From assembly GCA_963543845.1 (NCBI GenBank), contig CAUUCL010000025.1, forward strand, positions 1 through 8,215: a DNA stretch of 8,215 nucleotides. The letters run 5' to 3'. This stretch comes from CAUTNH01 sp963543845 (lineage in GTDB: Bacteria; Bacillota_I; Bacilli_A; Acholeplasmatales; Acholeplasmataceae). Position 1 is the first letter of the stretch. The number at the start of each line of letters is the position of its first letter. Below, in pieces: positions 6,652 through 8,215 of the stretch. The position numbers and the translations under genes were made by a program. The notes under the pieces are model-generated. The model worked only from the letters and a program-made list of their open reading frames with translations, was not told the origin of the DNA and searched no databases.

Positions 6652-8215
6652 TTAATTTCAAATCCTCCAATATCCTTCCCATCTCGTTTCTGATACTTGA
6701 TGGCGAAACCATGCCACCAATAGCAACAGCACATGTTTTAATTTCAGCGATTACTAATGCAGTAGCAAATTTGGCAAGTAAGATAAGAAATTTTTTCTTT
6801 TGTATAAATGGAAAAAAGAATGAGTGTCTTATATTCAAAGTTAATTTATAATTTTTTATTATTTTATCTTTACCTTCACTTTCAACTTTCAACCACTCAC
6901 TTTTAGGATTTTGGTCATCAAATATAAACGTAAAATCATAATCATCACCACTATAAGTAATTCTTATTTGAAGCGGGCTATTATCTTCAATATCAACTCC
7001 ATCAGAATCATTTGAAATAATATTGTTTAAACCTTGTTCACAGTTCTCAGATTGAAATGGATAATCAGTTAATTTAATACTATCTTTTACTTCTATTTTT
7101 TCCAAATCTTTTTTAACACATATATCTGCTTTTGATATCTTAGTATTTTTTTCTAAAGTTTTTAATAACTGTTCAGCAATATCATCAATTTTAATTTTTT
7201 CTCTTGTTCTAAGTTTTTCGGCATATTCATGATAATCATTAGAACATTCAACAAGTTTCTCTATAAACTTAGATTCTAGGTCTTCGTTACTCCAATCAAA
7301 AGCATCTTTCGCCTGTGTAACAGGCCAATCATCCATTTCAAGTTCACCATACAAACGTTGATATGTGTAAAGATTTGATGGGCCAAAAACTTCATATGGT
7401 CTATAATTTTTATCGGGGCCACCAACGATAACCCTGCCTCTTCGTAAAAGAGTTAAACCAGCATCCCTTGTACTACCAGGAATTCTAATTGCTATAAATC
7501 CCTTAACATGCAGTTTCTCTTCGCGGTGATCAACTGTAAATTCAATGTCTTTTTTCCAGATTTTACCAGCAGTATCAATATATGGTTTTATCTCTTCAAA
7601 TTCAAGTTGTACCCCATTATAGAAAATCTTAATATCTCCTGTTCTTATATCTGATCTATAAATTGAAGTAAGCATCTCACGAATTCTTTTTTCGATTCTT
7701 TTACCTTTTATTTTTTTATTTAATCTCTTAATTGTAATAACAGTATAGTGATCATTGGGACTTACACGTTCCTCTTCTACATCAATAGTCTCATTTTTAT
7801 AATTAATTAAGGTATCTATATCTATTTTAGCTTTATATTTATAACAATTACCAATAGATGTACTTTCTATAGACCATAAGTTCCCAAACCAACATGCAGC
7901 AGTTTTTAAACCCATACCAAACTCATTCCTCCCATTAGTACTTGACGGCGGTCTATTTAAGATAATTGCTCTTTGAAAATCAAAGTAATCCATACCAAAG
8001 GCATTATCTATAATTTTTAATTCATCTCCACAAGACTGATCTTCTCTATAAATAATTTCAATATTTAACCCTTTATAATATTTAGTCTTAAAAAGTTCTT
8101 CTTTGTGATCATAAAAACTTTGTGTCGAATTATCTACAAATTCTGCAATAGCAGTCCATGGTTCATAACTAATTCGCCTATATGTTCCATATACACCAGT
8201 ATCTGGTCTAATGTT
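6644..8215 (-). CDS. GHKL (Hsp90/MutL/MORC-type) ATPase, N-terminus cut by the right edge
   Basis: The frame is open from the stop at 6644-6646 to the right edge, giving 523 visible residues; the true start is outside. The first visible part carries the GHKL ATP-binding site: the N-box EPWTAIAEFVDNS (18-30, Glu25 as likely general base, Asn29 as Mg ligand), the G1 box IIDNAFGM (68-75, Asp70) and the G2 lid GRNEFGMGLKTAACWFG (95-111). Later, TLLRRGRVIVGG (255-266) and WPVTQAKDAFDW (297-308, Lys303) fit the transducer (S5-fold) domain, whose lysine contacts ATP gamma-phosphate in MutL/Hsp90 relatives. The C-terminal 200 residues are charged, then hydrophobic (FLILLAKFATALVIAEIKT, about 476-494), with no recognised domain. 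A Met at 7993 looks like a start but is the last residue of the G1 box, so a model starting there loses half the ATP site. By family it is an ATP-gated clamp acting on DNA. It is followed by the Z1 gene with an 8-bp overlap. Confidence 0.92.
   Translation of the reverse strand, partial: NIRPDTGVYGTYRRISYEPWTAIAEFVDNSTQSFYDHKEELFKTKYYKGLNIEIIYREDQSCGDELKIIDNAFGMDYFDFQRAIILNRPPSSTNGRNEFGMGLKTAACWFGNLWSIESTSIGNCYKYKAKIDIDTLINYKNETIDVEEERVSPNDHYTVITIKRLNKKIKGKRIEKRIREMLTSIYRSDIRTGDIKIFYNGVQLEFEEIKPYIDTAGKIWKKDIEFTVDHREEKLHVKGFIAIRIPGSTRDAGLTLLRRGRVIVGGPDKNYRPYEVFGPSNLYTYQRLYGELEMDDWPVTQAKDAFDWSNEDLESKFIEKLVECSNDYHEYAEKLRTREKIKIDDIAEQLLKTLEKNTKISKADICVKKDLEKIEVKDSIKLTDYPFQSENCEQGLNNIISNDSDGVDIEDNSPLQIRITYSGDDYDFTFIFDDQNPKSEWLKVESEGKDKIIKNYKLTLNIRHSFFFPFIQKKKFLILLAKFATALVIAEIKTCAVAIGGMVSPSSIRNEMGRILEDLKLNE
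6663..6668 (-). promoter_or_regulatory. Ribosome binding site of the Z1 gene inside the GHKL ATPase gene
   Basis: The minus strand reads GGAGGA with 11 nt to the ATG at 6651, a slightly long spacing. It lies in the last codons of the ATPase gene (ILEDLKLNE-stop). This supports co-translation of the two proteins from one message. Confidence 0.7.

Noticed and set aside
1..8215. CRISPR arrays, insertion-sequence transposases, rRNA and riboswitches.
   Set aside because: No regularly spaced repeats, transposase motifs or conserved RNA cores were seen on either strand.

Overview
The window is strongly AT-rich. It combines a Gram-positive type lipoprotein signal, InlB-type B-repeats, GGAGG-like ribosome binding sites and many AAA/ATA/TTA codons. 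This fits a low-GC member of the Bacillota (a Clostridia/Tissierellia-like anaerobe or a relative); nothing in the window fixes the genus.

Layout, left to right. Positions 1-135 are an AT-rich leader between a possible divergent gene, of which only the start codon lies at the left edge, and a plus-strand gene. That gene (136-1881) encodes a secreted lipoprotein built as signal peptide/lipobox, Ig-like region, two InlB-type B-repeats with Pro-Asn-Asp linkers, and a C-terminal endonuclease I (His-Me finger) domain. A perfect 14-bp hairpin with T-runs on both sides (1885-1920) separates it from a convergent minus-strand gene. This second gene (1941-3143) is an AAA_14/DUF4143 ATPase with a possible PD-(D/E)XK-like C-terminus. 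Next come about 335 bp with no gene, holding a plausible promoter for the ATPase gene.

The right half (3491 to the edge at 8215) is one tightly coupled minus-strand operon. In transcription order it encodes a GHKL (Hsp90/MutL/MORC-type) ATPase cut by the right edge, a Z1-domain superfamily 2 helicase-like ATPase, and a DUF4420 PD-(D/E)XK nuclease. The genes overlap by 8 bp and 1 bp, and each downstream ribosome binding site lies inside the preceding gene. This set matches the MORC-type ATPase cassette predicted by comparative genomics (Iyer, Abhiman and Aravind, 2008) to be a restriction-modification-like defence system, usually accompanied by a cytosine methylase, a Vsr-like nuclease and an AIPR protein. 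The AIPR gene that often follows DUF4420 is not present here. Any methylase or Vsr gene would lie beyond the right edge.

In the working model (inference), the GHKL ATPase acts as an ATP-driven DNA clamp or sensor, the Z1 protein remodels or translocates on DNA, and the DUF4420 protein cuts. The secreted nuclease and the DUF4143 ATPase appear to be independent transcription units.
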